DNA of 64,000 nt from Gracilimonas amylolytica (GCF_002911695.1 NZ_PQBS01000040.1:246571-310570), one strand, 5' to 3'. Numbered from the stretch's first letter, positions 52,998 through 62,756 are shown. Program-made: numbers and translations. The notes: generated from the letters alone by a model not told the origin.

Positions 52998-53966
52998 TCA
53001 AATTTCAGCCTTACCACTTATAATTTCTAAAGACATTTTCCATTGATGGTTCTCACCCGGCTCAATGACCTTTTGTTCATTCTGACTGATAGCATCAGAA
53101 AGTTTATCAAAGGAGGCGGTTGCCGGCTCGAGGGCAACCGTATAGCTTCCAACTTCTGCATCCTCGGGCCAGCCTCCATAACACAACCATAGACCAAGGT
53201 GTGGGGTTTTCTCTGTATCAAAATTAAATATGAGGGACTCGTTGGAAGTCTTTCTGTATAACCCGGCTTTGCCTTTTTCCACCTGTTCAGCAAATAATTT
53301 CATAGCCCAATTGGCACTCGCGGGCTGAACGATCGAGTAATCCGTTTCATCCCCCATTACATACGGCCATTTCGTTGTTGTTTTTAGAACCTGTCCATTG
53401 TCATCGGTTCCGTGAATGGAGACCGTGTCTATTTTTTTATCGACCAGCAATTCATCCTGTTCATCGATCTCCAGCAAAGGGTGTGAAGACCATACATAAT
53501 CCAATGGGCGATACGATTGGTTGTAAACTTTATAACTGATCTCAATAATATTTCCGTTGAGCCGGATCTCTTTTTCAAACTCATATAACATATTTACCCC
53601 GGTAGCATTCAGCACAATTCTCTGTCCCTCTTGCTCATAGTCCCATTCCTGAGCCCAAAGCTCGCCATGATCCGGCCAGTGTATCACTCCCTCGTTGTAC
53701 AGGTAATTAGAAGAAGCCACGGTGGGGAAGCATTCATCAAACCCAAAGGCATAGGGAGGTTTAAAGTCGAAACCCGGTTTGGGTGGCTTCAGCTCGCCTT
53801 CACTATCCACATATTGTTTCAGAAATTCAGTGCCGGTTTGCTTACTCACAAGCCGAACCATCTTACCGCCCAGCTCCGGAAGCAGAGTCATCCGAAGGAT
53901 CTCGTTTTCAAGAACAAGCTCCTTCCACTTCTTTTGCGCTTTTTTTATGGTCTCGGTTTCTTCCAT
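52998..53966 (-). CDS. Galactose mutarotase-like protein (aldose 1-epimerase fold)
   Basis: A 322-residue beta-sandwich protein of the aldose epimerase superfamily: LENEILRMTLLPELGGKMVRLVSKQTGTEFL at the start, WPDHGELWAQEW and SSHPLLEIDEQDE in the middle, then LEPATASFDKL. The canonical GalM His pairs are partly replaced (SHP and DHGE kept), so strict mutarotase activity is probable but not proven. No signal peptide, so cytoplasmic. Position between the glycosidases and galK fits conversion of beta- to alpha-galactose. Confidence 0.8.
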   Translation of the reverse strand: MEETETIKKAQKKWKELVLENEILRMTLLPELGGKMVRLVSKQTGTEFLKQYVDSEGELKPPKPGFDFKPPYAFGFDECFPTVASSNYLYNEGVIHWPDHGELWAQEWDYEQEGQRIVLNATGVNMLYEFEKEIRLNGNIIEISYKVYNQSYRPLDYVWSSHPLLEIDEQDELLVDKKIDTVSIHGTDDNGQVLKTTTKWPYVMGDETDYSIVQPASANWAMKLFAEQVEKGKAGLYRKTSNESLIFNFDTEKTPHLGLWLCYGGWPEDAEVGSYTVALEPATASFDKLSDAISQNEQKVIEPGENHQWKMSLEIISGKAEI

Positions 53967-53999
53967 TTGGATCGGGGTAGTACAATTCTCAGATAGCGG

Positions 54000-55067
54000 T
54001 CATTGTCTTTTATACTTGTCAAACACATTGATGACCGGCAGGGCATTGCCTTCATCGTCAAAATAACCGCGTGAACGCAAACCTCCGGTCACGGCCGGTT
54101 CCCACCAGAAAATACCCTTTATTCGTGAACTGTTTATGTTGATGAGGGTTTCATGAACCGTCTCCAGAAAATCCTTTTGTCCCTGTGGGGTTTCAGGCCA
54201 TGGAGCCAGCTTGCCTTCTTCGGTATATTCTGAAGGCCGCCAGTTGTAAGCAGTTTCCACTAAAATGATATCCTCATCATAATGCTTCATCAGGGAAAGC
54301 AGATTTTCTCTCAGCTCCAGTAAATTTCCATGCCACCATGGGTAGTATGAAAGCCCGATGATGTCAAACTCGATCCCGTACTTCTGGATGTTATCATAGA
54401 ACTCACGGTTGCCCCGGGCATCTGCCCCGTTATCGTAGTGCACCATAATGAGGGGGCGCATAGCCTGACCACGACCTGCATCCACACCGTCAATTCCTGC
54501 CTGCAGTAGCCCTGCAAAGGTATCCCAGTTTTCGGGCAGCCGGCCTGCGGGCCAGATCATCCCGTTTCGGATCTCATTCCCGATCTGAACCATCTCCGGC
54601 ATCACTCCGGCTTCCTTGAAAGCCTTGATGGTTCGTTTGGTGTAGTCATACACAGAATCCCGAAGTGCGTCGTACTCCAGGCCTTCCCAGGCTGCCGGCA
54701 TCCACTGCTTTTGAGGATCGGCCCAGGTATCGGAGTAATGATAGTCGAGCAGGAATTTCATGCCGCGTTTTTTGGCTTCCTGTGCCAGCTCAATGGTGTA
54801 CTCCAGGTCATTGGGCAGGCGATCGGGAGAATGAAATAATCTCAAACGGATCCAGTCGTATCCGTGGTCCCGAAAGATATCCAGTCCCGGCTTCACGACA
54901 CCATTGTCCTTGAATTCGGTTCCGTTATCCTCGGCCATCTTCAGAAACGACAGATCTGCTCCCACCGCATAATTCAGGTGAAAGGAGGTTGAATCCGTAG
55001 GTTGAGCCACTGCCGTTTGGGCGATCAGAATGGCAATGAAAAGGCTAAAAAATGATCGAAGTTTCAT
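54000..55067 (-). CDS. GH53 endo-beta-1,4-galactanase, secreted
   Basis: Cuts beta-1,4-galactan side chains of pectin. The 355-residue protein has a cleavable signal peptide (about 1-21, TAVAQ) and the GH53 barrel. The barrel shows GADLSFLKMAEDNG, WIRLRLFH, LLDYHYSDTWADPQKQ, VQIGNEIRNGMIWPAG with the acid/base Glu, and IILVETAYNWRP with the nucleophile Glu. Unlike the first GH53 of the operon it has no lipidated Cys, so it is probably periplasmic or released. It lies 8 nt after the GH2 gene. Confidence 0.93.
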   Translation of the reverse strand: MKLRSFFSLFIAILIAQTAVAQPTDSTSFHLNYAVGADLSFLKMAEDNGTEFKDNGVVKPGLDIFRDHGYDWIRLRLFHSPDRLPNDLEYTIELAQEAKKRGMKFLLDYHYSDTWADPQKQWMPAAWEGLEYDALRDSVYDYTKRTIKAFKEAGVMPEMVQIGNEIRNGMIWPAGRLPENWDTFAGLLQAGIDGVDAGRGQAMRPLIMVHYDNGADARGNREFYDNIQKYGIEFDIIGLSYYPWWHGNLLELRENLLSLMKHYDEDIILVETAYNWRPSEYTEEGKLAPWPETPQGQKDFLETVHETLININSSRIKGIFWWEPAVTGGLRSRGYFDDEGNALPVINVFDKYKRQ

Positions 55068-55074
55068 AGTGCTA

Positions 55075-57477
55075 TCAGTTTACAGTTAATGTGATGGTTT
55101 CGGATTCAAGTCCGCTGGCGGAAGCGGTAATGGTTACCGTCCCGGGATTTTCACCGGCTCGGAAAAGGATGGTGGCAATGCCCGCTTCGGCACTTATGGG
55201 ATTATGCCCGATCAGCTCTCCCTCACCATCCAGCCGGAAGGTCACTTCGTGATCTGCATCCCAAACAGTGGTTCCGTTTTCGTCTGCTATTGAAGCGTAA
55301 ACAAAGACCACATCATTTTTACCGCTTTGGATCTCTTTTCCACTCAGGTCTGCACGTAATGAAAGACCTATGGGTTCTTCAGGGGTCATGCGTTCATGCT
55401 CCGCCACAGGCTCACCATTGATGTAGCCTACAGCTTTAAGGGAACCGGGTTCAAACTCCAGGTCATTGAAGGTGAAGGGGGGATAATTCAATTCCGTCGA
55501 AACGCGATCGGTATCCGGCTGTTGGCGTGCGATCTCTTCTCCATTTAAAAACAGGGCGACCTCCTCAGCATTGCTGTACACTTTCACATCCGTGAATTCG
55601 GGATCTGACCAATAGTTTGCGATATAGGCCATTGGACCATAGAACTCCGAATCATATGCTGCCAGATCGGGGTCAGCCTGACTGGCATAAAAATAGTTGG
55701 TGAATTTCGGGATTCGGAAGATATCTTGAATACCTGAAGATTCGATGTCGGGTGCGTACCCCCGGTTATAATCGAACATCACCCAGTTGGCATCCCCAAA
55801 AGAATTCCCTTTCAGGTTGGAATTATGGGCTTCCTGAAAATTAAGGGCCTGTTGGGCAAGCCTCCGCTGACCGTCTCCTCTTAGCTGACGCGAGGTTCGC
55901 TCTTCTTCCTGAAGATCCTCAAAAGCATCCTGATTGAAGCCGGCATTTTGAGCATAGTATTCCCAGTCACCGTACTCCGCAATAAACAATGGTTTGTCCT
56001 TGCTGTAATCACTCCAGTATGCAGGGGGACGTGAATGCTGCCGCGCCGGGATGAAGATGTCATAAGCATGATCCATCCAGCCACTTGTATAATTGTCAGC
56101 TATTGGCAGTTCCTCTTTTACGGTAGTATGAGCTTCTTCCATGAATTCCTCCGGCATATCAGATTCATTCAGCGAGGCTTCCCAGAAAATGATGCTTGGG
56201 TGATTTCGGTCCCGGCGGATCATTTTTCTGACATCATTCAGGGCACGTTCGGCAAATAATCCATCCTCATAATACTGCCAGCCCGGGATCGCATTCATGA
56301 ACAACAACCCAAGTTCATCAGCTGCTTCCAGGAAGGAGGGATCCGGTGGATAGTGGGCGATACGAATAAAGTTGAAACCGGCTTCCTTGATCTTATAGGC
56401 ATCCCGATACTGCGCTTCATCCGACAACGCATAACCGATATACGGATAGTCCTGATGCCGGTTCGTTCCGCGTAAATAGAGTCGCTCACCATTCAGCGTA
56501 AACTGATTGTCCTCATCAAACCCAAAGGTTCGGATTCCAATGCGCTGCTGCTCGCTGTCAACCAGTGTTTCACCGTCAAATAGTTGCACCGTCAGGTCGT
56601 ATAGATAGGGTGATCTTGGAGACCAAAGATTGGGAGCTTCCACCAAAAGCTTCTCGGTTTGCAGGGTATTGGAACCGGAAGAAACCGTCATTTCTGCCTC
56701 GGCTTCCTTCACGACCTTGCCCTCAGCATCACTAAGAATATAAACCAATCTCGCATCCACCGATTCGGGCCGTAAATTCTCCACATCGGTTTGAACCGAA
56801 ACGGTAGCCTGCTCATCCGTTACATTTTCATAAGACACCATCAATCCTCCGGCAGCCACCCGGTTGGCTTCAACCGGATCCGGGATCCTCAGCTTGTCTT
56901 CAACTACCAGATACACATCCCGGTAGATCCCTCCGTAATAGTTGAAATCAAGCACTTCGATTGCTTTACCCGGCGGTATGGTGGAGTTATCCTCATTATT
57001 CAGTTTGACCAGAAGAACATTTTCCTCCCCATACTGTACTGCTTCAGAAATATTGACCACAAATGGCAGATACCCTCCCGCGTTATAGCCTACCTTCTCA
57101 CCATTGAGATAGATGTCAGCCTCATGCATCGCTCCCTCAAACTTGAGCGTGATATGCTTGCCTTCCATCTCCGGCTCTACCGTAAAGAACTTGCGGTAAA
57201 ACATGTCTCCCTGCCACTGCTGATCCTCGATCACCAATGGCTCGATGTTGGCCGTATGCGGCAATCGGACCTTCTCCCATTGCAGGCCATTATCTGATCG
57301 CTCAAACAGCGAAGGAGTGATCGTAGTATCCATATCCTTTACAAATTCCCATTCCGTATTGAAGTCGAAATGAGTTTCTACCGTTTTGACCTCGGATGTG
57401 CTACAAGCGGTGAATTGTACCAAAAGCAACAGTAATCCGGCTCCACCTAACATTTTTTTGATCAGTTTCTTCATCAT
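55075..57477 (-). CDS. GH2 beta-galactosidase, lipoprotein
   Basis: Releases galactose from galacto-oligosaccharides. The ~800-residue protein has a lipoprotein signal (LVQFTAC, Cys about 25), the GH2 sugar-binding domain (EWEFVKDMDT..., KVRLPHTANIEP), the immunoglobulin-like domain and the TIM barrel. The barrel has HQDYPYIGYALSD, FIRIAHYPPDP, the acid/base region WEASLNESDMP and nucleophile region FIAEYGDWEYY. A C-terminal Ig-like/DUF4982 part ends TITLTVN. ATG at 57477 or 57474; 22 nt from the upstream GH53. Confidence 0.92.
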   Translation of the reverse strand: MMKKLIKKMLGGAGLLLLLVQFTACSTSEVKTVETHFDFNTEWEFVKDMDTTITPSLFERSDNGLQWEKVRLPHTANIEPLVIEDQQWQGDMFYRKFFTVEPEMEGKHITLKFEGAMHEADIYLNGEKVGYNAGGYLPFVVNISEAVQYGEENVLLVKLNNEDNSTIPPGKAIEVLDFNYYGGIYRDVYLVVEDKLRIPDPVEANRVAAGGLMVSYENVTDEQATVSVQTDVENLRPESVDARLVYILSDAEGKVVKEAEAEMTVSSGSNTLQTEKLLVEAPNLWSPRSPYLYDLTVQLFDGETLVDSEQQRIGIRTFGFDEDNQFTLNGERLYLRGTNRHQDYPYIGYALSDEAQYRDAYKIKEAGFNFIRIAHYPPDPSFLEAADELGLLFMNAIPGWQYYEDGLFAERALNDVRKMIRRDRNHPSIIFWEASLNESDMPEEFMEEAHTTVKEELPIADNYTSGWMDHAYDIFIPARQHSRPPAYWSDYSKDKPLFIAEYGDWEYYAQNAGFNQDAFEDLQEEERTSRQLRGDGQRRLAQQALNFQEAHNSNLKGNSFGDANWVMFDYNRGYAPDIESSGIQDIFRIPKFTNYFYASQADPDLAAYDSEFYGPMAYIANYWSDPEFTDVKVYSNAEEVALFLNGEEIARQQPDTDRVSTELNYPPFTFNDLEFEPGSLKAVGYINGEPVAEHERMTPEEPIGLSLRADLSGKEIQSGKNDVVFVYASIADENGTTVWDADHEVTFRLDGEGELIGHNPISAEAGIATILFRAGENPGTVTITASASGLESETITLTVN

Positions 57478-57499
57478 TGTGAACACTTGTTTTCTGTAA

Positions 57500-58690
57500 T
57501 TAATCATTGTCATAATCATGACTCATGTAATCGAATCCAACATGAGCATACCCCTGAAAATCGAACAGAGCATTGTTTTCCCAGGAGGAACCGGTTCCCC
57601 ATAGATCTTTCAGGTTTGAAGTGATCCAGGCCGGCTCCCAATAAAACACACCACTGCCACCGCCATCTTTTACTTCATTGATCAGCTCTATCATGAAGTC
57701 ACGCTGACCTTCCTGTGTGGCCGGAAATCCGTCAACCAGGCTTTCCGTGTAGAAAATATTCCCGTAATCATCGGCTCCTTCCAATGTCCACGGGTAAGCC
57801 GTTTCCAGGATCATCACTTCCCGGTTATAATCGTTTTTGAAGGTCTGCACGTAATCTGAGATCTCCCCCAGGGGTACATCAGAGTAGGGAGTGTAATATG
57901 AAAAACCGACGATCTCGAAATCTTCAACCGCACCCTCCGTTGTCACCTGATCGAACCAATAACCCACGTTTTCAGGCTGGGCAATGTGAAGCATCACCAG
58001 GATCTCCTCTCCACTTTCATTTTCAATATCCCTCACCGCGCTGATGCCGCTGTTGATCAACTCCCCGAGTTCCTGCCAGGTGGCATCCTCATACACCGCA
58101 CCGTAAGGATGCACCATCCCGGAATTCGTTTCATTCCCGACCTGTACCATCTCAGGCAACAGATCCTGATCGCTCAGTGATCTCAGGGTGTTGTACGTGT
58201 AGTTATAGACTGAGTCCACTACGTCCTCAAATGATTCACCGCCCCAGGCATCCGGCACTTCCTGACTGGCAGGGTCAGCCCAGATATCCGAGTAATGAAA
58301 ATCGAGCAGCACCTGCATGCCTTGTGCCTTGGCTCTTTGGATCCCAAGCGCAACATCGTCAAGATCGTGGTATAGAGGTTTGCCCGGATCATCATAGGCT
58401 TCTGTTATCCACTGTGGGTCATGAAATAATCTGAACCGAACCACATCAGTGCCTTTATCGGCAAAGATCTCGTAAGGATCTGTTTCAACTCCATCATTCT
58501 GATACACCCCACCATGATCCAGGATCTGATTCACGTACGACAGATCCGCACCCATCACAAAGGCAGAAGGGGCAACCGGTTCGCCATTGCCGTTATCATC
58601 GTTATCATAGTCATCCTCAATATCATGAGATGAGCAGGCCGCAAGAAGCCCCATCCCTAAAAGGATGAGCAGCATATTATTCTTATTCAT
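57500..58690 (-). CDS. GH53 endo-beta-1,4-galactanase, lipoprotein
   Basis: First gene of the galactan operon. The 396-residue protein has a lipoprotein signal (GLLAAC, Cys 19) followed by an Asp/Asn-rich tether (DDYDNDDNGNG) that could hold it at the outer surface. The GH53 barrel shows GADLSYVNQILDHGG, VVRFRLFHD, LLDFHYSDIWADPASQ, VQVGNETNSGMVHPYG with the acid/base Glu, and VMILETAYPW with the nucleophile Glu. ATG at 58690 gives a normal signal peptide. The LacI-type operator is 54 nt upstream. Confidence 0.94.
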   Translation of the reverse strand: MNKNNMLLILLGMGLLAACSSHDIEDDYDNDDNGNGEPVAPSAFVMGADLSYVNQILDHGGVYQNDGVETDPYEIFADKGTDVVRFRLFHDPQWITEAYDDPGKPLYHDLDDVALGIQRAKAQGMQVLLDFHYSDIWADPASQEVPDAWGGESFEDVVDSVYNYTYNTLRSLSDQDLLPEMVQVGNETNSGMVHPYGAVYEDATWQELGELINSGISAVRDIENESGEEILVMLHIAQPENVGYWFDQVTTEGAVEDFEIVGFSYYTPYSDVPLGEISDYVQTFKNDYNREVMILETAYPWTLEGADDYGNIFYTESLVDGFPATQEGQRDFMIELINEVKDGGGSGVFYWEPAWITSNLKDLWGTGSSWENNALFDFQGYAHVGFDYMSHDYDND

Positions 58691-58743
58691 ATCAGTAGTA
58701 AGTCTGTTGGACCTCAAGGCCATTTCGGTTCCTGAGACCAGAA

Positions 58744-58759
58744 TGTTAACGTTAACATC
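58744..58759. promoter_or_regulatory. Perfect 16-bp LacI-family operator
   Basis: ATGTTAACGTTAACAT, an exact palindrome with central CG as typical for LacI/GalR-family sites. It lies between the lacI-type gene (stop side) and the first GH53 gene, 54 nt before the GH53 ATG. Expected to be bound by the adjacent repressor and to control the operon. I found no second copy near the symporter. Confidence 0.9.
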
Positions 58760-58854
58760 ATTAATATACTATCAGACTGTGAAGAGTCAAAGAATATTCG
58801 GCTGGAAGAATGATATTCTTTTAAAACACTAACCCTAAGTGTTTAGAGCCAATA

Positions 58855-59874
58855 TCAATGAACCCCACAGGAAGATCGGATCTTCATCTGCGTGAGAACT
58901 TCAATATTCTCAACCGACTCATTTTCTCCGTTTATGATACTCAATAAGGTCTCGGCCGCTTTCTTTCCTACCTCATACGCCGGTTGATGGACGGTGGTCA
59001 AAGGCACCGGAAGCAGTTCGGCGCGAATGTCGTCAGAAAACCCGACTATGGCGATGTCGTCCGGGATCACTAATCCTCTCTCCCGGATCGCTTCTATGGC
59101 TCCAAACGCTGCCGGGTCGTTGATGGCAAATACCGCTCTTGGCCGTTTGTCTTCAGGCAGATCCAGCAGCTTCATCATCGCTTCAAACCCGCCTTTTTCC
59201 TGTAAGCCGGACTCCACGATCCACTCATCCGCGATCTCAAGCTGATTCTCACTCATGGCTTCTATAAATCCCTCCAGTCTTCTTCTGCCAATGGACAGAC
59301 CCTGTGCCCCTTTCAGGTGAGCGATCTTTTTGTAACCATGATCGATGAGATGTTGGGTGATCTTTTTTGCGGCGGCTTTGTCATCCACCCCCACACAACT
59401 GAAGCCTGCCTCATCCATGCAGCGGTCAAAGAATACAACAGGCAAGCCGCTGGAACGCAGCTCCTCAAAATAACTCAGGTCTGATGTAAATTGCGAGCAG
59501 GAGATCATGATACCATCCACCCGTTTTGAGCGCAAAGTTTCAATAGCCGCCTTTTCACGCTCGGCATCCTCGGCTGAATGGGTGAGAATAAGCTGATAAT
59601 TTTCCTGATAGGCTACTTCTTCAATGCCTCTGATCACTTCCGGGAAAAAGGAATGAGAGATCTCCGGAACCACGACCCCAATGGTAAACGACTTGTTGGA
59701 AACCAGGCTTTTGGCCAGGTAATTAGGCGTGTACCCCATGCTTTTTGCTTTCTCCAGAACCTTCTTCCGGGTCTTTTCATCCACATTCTTTTTGTTGTTG
59801 ATAACCCGGGAAACGGTCATGGCCGAGATACCGAGGGCTTCTGCGATTTGCTTTAGCGTGACGTTTGAACTCAC
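58855..59874 (-). CDS. LacI-family transcriptional regulator
   Basis: A 339-residue repressor. The N-terminal helix-turn-helix VTLKQIAEALGISAMTVSRVINNKKNVDEKTRKKVLEKA and the hinge lead to a periplasmic-binding-protein-like sugar domain (IGVVVPEISHSFFPEVIRGIEEVAYQ, GIMISCSQF, VVFFDRC, VGVDDKAAAKKITQHLIDHGYKKIAHLKG). It is encoded just upstream of the galactan operon, in the same direction, with the operator between. Probably derepressed by galactose or a galactan fragment. A weak terminator may lie before the operon. Which ligand binds is inferred. Confidence 0.95.
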   Translation of the reverse strand: MSSNVTLKQIAEALGISAMTVSRVINNKKNVDEKTRKKVLEKAKSMGYTPNYLAKSLVSNKSFTIGVVVPEISHSFFPEVIRGIEEVAYQENYQLILTHSAEDAEREKAAIETLRSKRVDGIMISCSQFTSDLSYFEELRSSGLPVVFFDRCMDEAGFSCVGVDDKAAAKKITQHLIDHGYKKIAHLKGAQGLSIGRRRLEGFIEAMSENQLEIADEWIVESGLQEKGGFEAMMKLLDLPEDKRPRAVFAINDPAAFGAIEAIRERGLVIPDDIAIVGFSDDIRAELLPVPLTTVHQPAYEVGKKAAETLLSIINGENESVENIEVLTQMKIRSSCGVH

Positions 59875-59950
59875 CCTGTTACTCCAAAGAGATTCTTGTC
59901 AGGTTTTAGTTGAATGATAATGATCTGTTTTTCAGATCAGGCTAAATTAA

Positions 59951-61102
59951 CTAAAATTTCAGGGTATATCTCTTTACCTCATCAGAATACCGATTGGCAT
60001 TGTAAGATTTGATGTAAACCGTCTCTCCCACAACCGCTACGATCTGCTCTTCCCTCGAACGTTCAAAGGTAGCAAGTGGCTCTCCATCGGGGGATAAAAT
60101 AAACCATTTATGGATATCCGGGTCTGATACAATAGAAGCCACCCACATTCGGTTCCGGTCATCAATAAAGGCGTGTGATAAGGCCGGCCACTGTTCAGGC
60201 AGATTGGCCCGGCGTATAGCTCTCCGCTGAAAGGTGTCTGTAAACAGATCGACCAACTCCGAGCTGATCAGGTCAGCTTTATCGATGGGGTAATGCCGGG
60301 TTTCAATGATATCGCCGGTGCTGTCTATCAGGGAAATTAAAAAGTGATCGGTGTCAATGGAGTAGATCCTTCCACCTGAATCTGTTTGGATGAGTATCTC
60401 CGGCTCATAGGGCATCATCATGATCAACGGGGGATCCATGGTTCTATCCACATGCAGCTTCCGGCTGGGAATCGTGAACATCTGATCAGAGATCACATTT
60501 CCGGATCCGTTGATCCTGTAATAAACGAGTCGGCGGTCTTCTGTGCTTTTAACCATCTGAAAACCCACCAGGTAATTTCCATCTTCCATCACCTCCAATT
60601 TCACCGGCTTAGCAGAACTAAGTGAATCGATATTCAAGGTCTTCATGACACCATCCAGTTCCGTCACACCGGTCAGTTCAAGCTTTGGCAGGTCATACTT
60701 GTATACCCGATTCAAGGCATTATCGAAAGCATAGAGATGGTTTGCCTGCACCTTTAGATATGCCGGATCCCGGTAATCGCCCGGATCACTGCCTAGTCCG
60801 CCAAGGCTTTCGATCTGATTACCAAACTCATCAAAGACCTCGATCCTTTTGTTGTAATCGTTGGCTACAAAGACCCGCCCACTTTTATCAGCCGCCACTG
60901 CTCCAATATCATTGACCGTTTGGCGGGAACCGATCCTGAAGGCATTATCTTCTATAAGCCGGACTTCCTTCACATCATCCAGACTGATCTGACGGGCATT
61001 TTCAAAAAGTTTTGGATCAGCTTCCCCGGAATCACTACAGGCTGAAAACAACAGGGGAATGGAAATAAGAACTATAACAGTAATAAAAGCTCGGTATATC
61101 AT
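59951..61102 (-). CDS. 6-bladed beta-propeller lipoprotein
   Basis: A 383-residue exported protein. The signal ends LLFSAC (Cys about 22). Repeated strands such as NDIGAVAADKSGRVFVANDYNKRIEVFDEFGNQIESLG and GDYRDPAYLKVQANHLYAFDNALNRVYKYDL fit the NHL/6-bladed propeller family common in Bacteroidota. Role unknown; such proteins bind ligands or act in envelope signalling. It stands 77 nt upstream of the LacI gene, and may be separate from the operon. Confidence 0.75.
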   Translation of the reverse strand: MIYRAFITVIVLISIPLLFSACSDSGEADPKLFENARQISLDDVKEVRLIEDNAFRIGSRQTVNDIGAVAADKSGRVFVANDYNKRIEVFDEFGNQIESLGGLGSDPGDYRDPAYLKVQANHLYAFDNALNRVYKYDLPKLELTGVTELDGVMKTLNIDSLSSAKPVKLEVMEDGNYLVGFQMVKSTEDRRLVYYRINGSGNVISDQMFTIPSRKLHVDRTMDPPLIMMMPYEPEILIQTDSGGRIYSIDTDHFLISLIDSTGDIIETRHYPIDKADLISSELVDLFTDTFQRRAIRRANLPEQWPALSHAFIDDRNRMWVASIVSDPDIHKWFILSPDGEPLATFERSREEQIVAVVGETVYIKSYNANRYSDEVKRYTLKF

Positions 61103-61168
61103 ACAAGGTAAGCTAACTAATTTGACCGAGAACTTGTTTTCCTAATTCTTGGAAGTAAATTGGCTATA

Positions 61169-61201
61169 AACAAAAAAAGCTTCTCAAAATTGAGAAGCTT
61201 T
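61169..61201 (-). terminator. Intrinsic terminator after tRNA-Val
   Basis: A perfect 26-nt palindrome (AAAGCTTCTCAA/TTGAGAAGCTTT, 61176-61201), followed on the minus strand by a run of T. It lies directly beyond the tRNA 3' end. Confidence 0.9.
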
Positions 61202-61207
61202 AATATG

Positions 61208-61282
61208 TGGGCGATGAGGGACTCGAACCCCCGACCCCCTCGGTGTAAACGAGGTGCTCTGAACCAACTGAGCTAATCGCCC
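61208..61282 (-). tRNA. tRNA-Val (anticodon TAC)
   Basis: Cloverleaf read on the minus strand: acceptor GGGCGAT/ATCGCCC, D arm with AGCTCAGTTGGTTCAGAGC, anticodon stem CCTCG/CGAGG with loop TTTACAC (anticodon TAC, valine), T arm GGGGGTTCGAGTCCC, discriminator A. CCA is not encoded. 75 nt. Confidence 0.97.
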
Positions 61283-61451
61283 GACTTGCTTGAAGGGCGA
61301 CAAATATAAGAACATTTCAAACACAGACAAAGAAAAAAGATTCAACATCTTGATTTATTGGTTAACACTGTTAACTTATACCCCGGTTATCAACTGTTAT
61401 TTAGACCATACTTTAACCTTAAATGATCAGATTCCCGCTAATCCCACTTTT

Positions 61452-62756
61452 ATGAGTAACACGAATTCAAATTCATTTAATGCTGTGATCGTGGATGGGT
61501 GCCGCATCCCTTTTTTAAGATCCGGTACGAACTATAACGACATGATGGCCTACGACCTTGGCCGCATGGCGATCAAAGGATTGCTGGCCCGCAATCCCGT
61601 GGACCCAAAAGACATTGATCGGGTCATCATGGGAACCGTGATACAAGAGGTGAAAACGAGTAACGTGGCTCGTGAAAGTGCCTTAGGTGCCGGCATCCCT
61701 AATACTGTTCCGGCCTTCACCAGCACCATGGCATGCATCTCCTCCAATCAGGCCATTGCCAGCGGGGTCGACCTGATCAGAACCGGTCAGGCCCGGATCA
61801 TACTGGCGGGCGGAACTGAGACCATGTCAGATATCCCTGTTCGGTTCAGAAAGAAATTCCGGCAAAAAGTACTGGAGGCACGGAAGTACAAAAAACCCAC
61901 CGATTTTCTGAAATTCTTCAAAGGACTGGGCTTCAAGGATCTACTCCCTGAACTGCCGGCCATTACTGAATTCTCAACCGGAGAAGTGATGGGCGAAAGT
62001 GCCGACCGAATGTCAGCCCGGTTTGGCATATCCCGGATTGATCAGGATGAATATGCCATGCGTTCACATCACCTGGCAGCCAAGGCGACCGAGGAAGGGT
62101 TACTGAAAGAGGAGCTCATTCCGGCCAAACTTCCACCAAAGTTCGAGGTGGTCAAACAGGACAATGGGTTTCGCGACGATACCTCCATGGAAAAACTTGG
62201 GAAATTACGGCCGGCCTTCATCAAACCGCATGGAACCGTAACAGCCGGCAATTCCTCCTTTTTAACCGATGGTGCCTCTGCTTGCTTCATCATGGAAGAA
62301 CAGACAGCCCTTGAACTGGGACTCAAACCCAAGGCTTATTTACGAGAATACAATTTTGTATCCCAGGATCCCGGTGAGGAGCTTCTGCTGGGACCGGCAT
62401 ATGCCATCCCAAAAGTATTAGATTCCATGGGCCTGAACCTGAAAGATATGGACGTGGTCGAACTCCACGAGGCCTTTGCCGGTCAGGTACTTTCCGTACT
62501 GGCCGCACTGGATTCTGATTCCTTTGCCAAAGAAAATTTAAACCGTGATACAAAAGTCGGCACCATCGATATGGATAAGCTGAACACACTGGGTGGCTCA
62601 CTTTCTTTAGGGCACCCATTTGGAGCCACCGGCGTTCGGCTTGTCACCACCGCCGCCAATCGCCTCATCCGCGAAGACGGCAAATACGCCCTGGTTTCCG
62701 CCTGCGCTGCAGGTGGGCAGGGTCATGCTATTGTATTGGAGAGGTATGAGGGTTAG
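61452..62756 (+). CDS. fadI: Acetyl-CoA acyltransferase (thiolase)
   Basis: Last step of beta-oxidation: cleaves 3-ketoacyl-CoA with CoA. The 434-residue thiolase has the active-site Cys in STMACISSNQAIASG, GGTETMSDIP, the HEAFAGQVL motif (catalytic His), LGGSLSLGHPFGATG and the second Cys in SACAAGGQGHA. ATG at 61452; a longer frame upstream from 61290 encodes a non-native sequence. Followed after 268 nt by fadJ, with several hairpins between. The length fits FadI more than FadA. Confidence 0.92.
   Translation: MSNTNSNSFNAVIVDGCRIPFLRSGTNYNDMMAYDLGRMAIKGLLARNPVDPKDIDRVIMGTVIQEVKTSNVARESALGAGIPNTVPAFTSTMACISSNQAIASGVDLIRTGQARIILAGGTETMSDIPVRFRKKFRQKVLEARKYKKPTDFLKFFKGLGFKDLLPELPAITEFSTGEVMGESADRMSARFGISRIDQDEYAMRSHHLAAKATEEGLLKEELIPAKLPPKFEVVKQDNGFRDDTSMEKLGKLRPAFIKPHGTVTAGNSSFLTDGASACFIMEEQTALELGLKPKAYLREYNFVSQDPGEELLLGPAYAIPKVLDSMGLNLKDMDVVELHEAFAGQVLSVLAALDSDSFAKENLNRDTKVGTIDMDKLNTLGGSLSLGHPFGATGVRLVTTAANRLIREDGKYALVSACAAGGQGHAIVLERYEG

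Noticed and set aside
61290-61451. Extended N-terminus for the thiolase
   Set aside because: The extra 54 codons start beside the tRNA, have no homology to thiolase, and the normal start MSNTNSN at 61452 fits the family.
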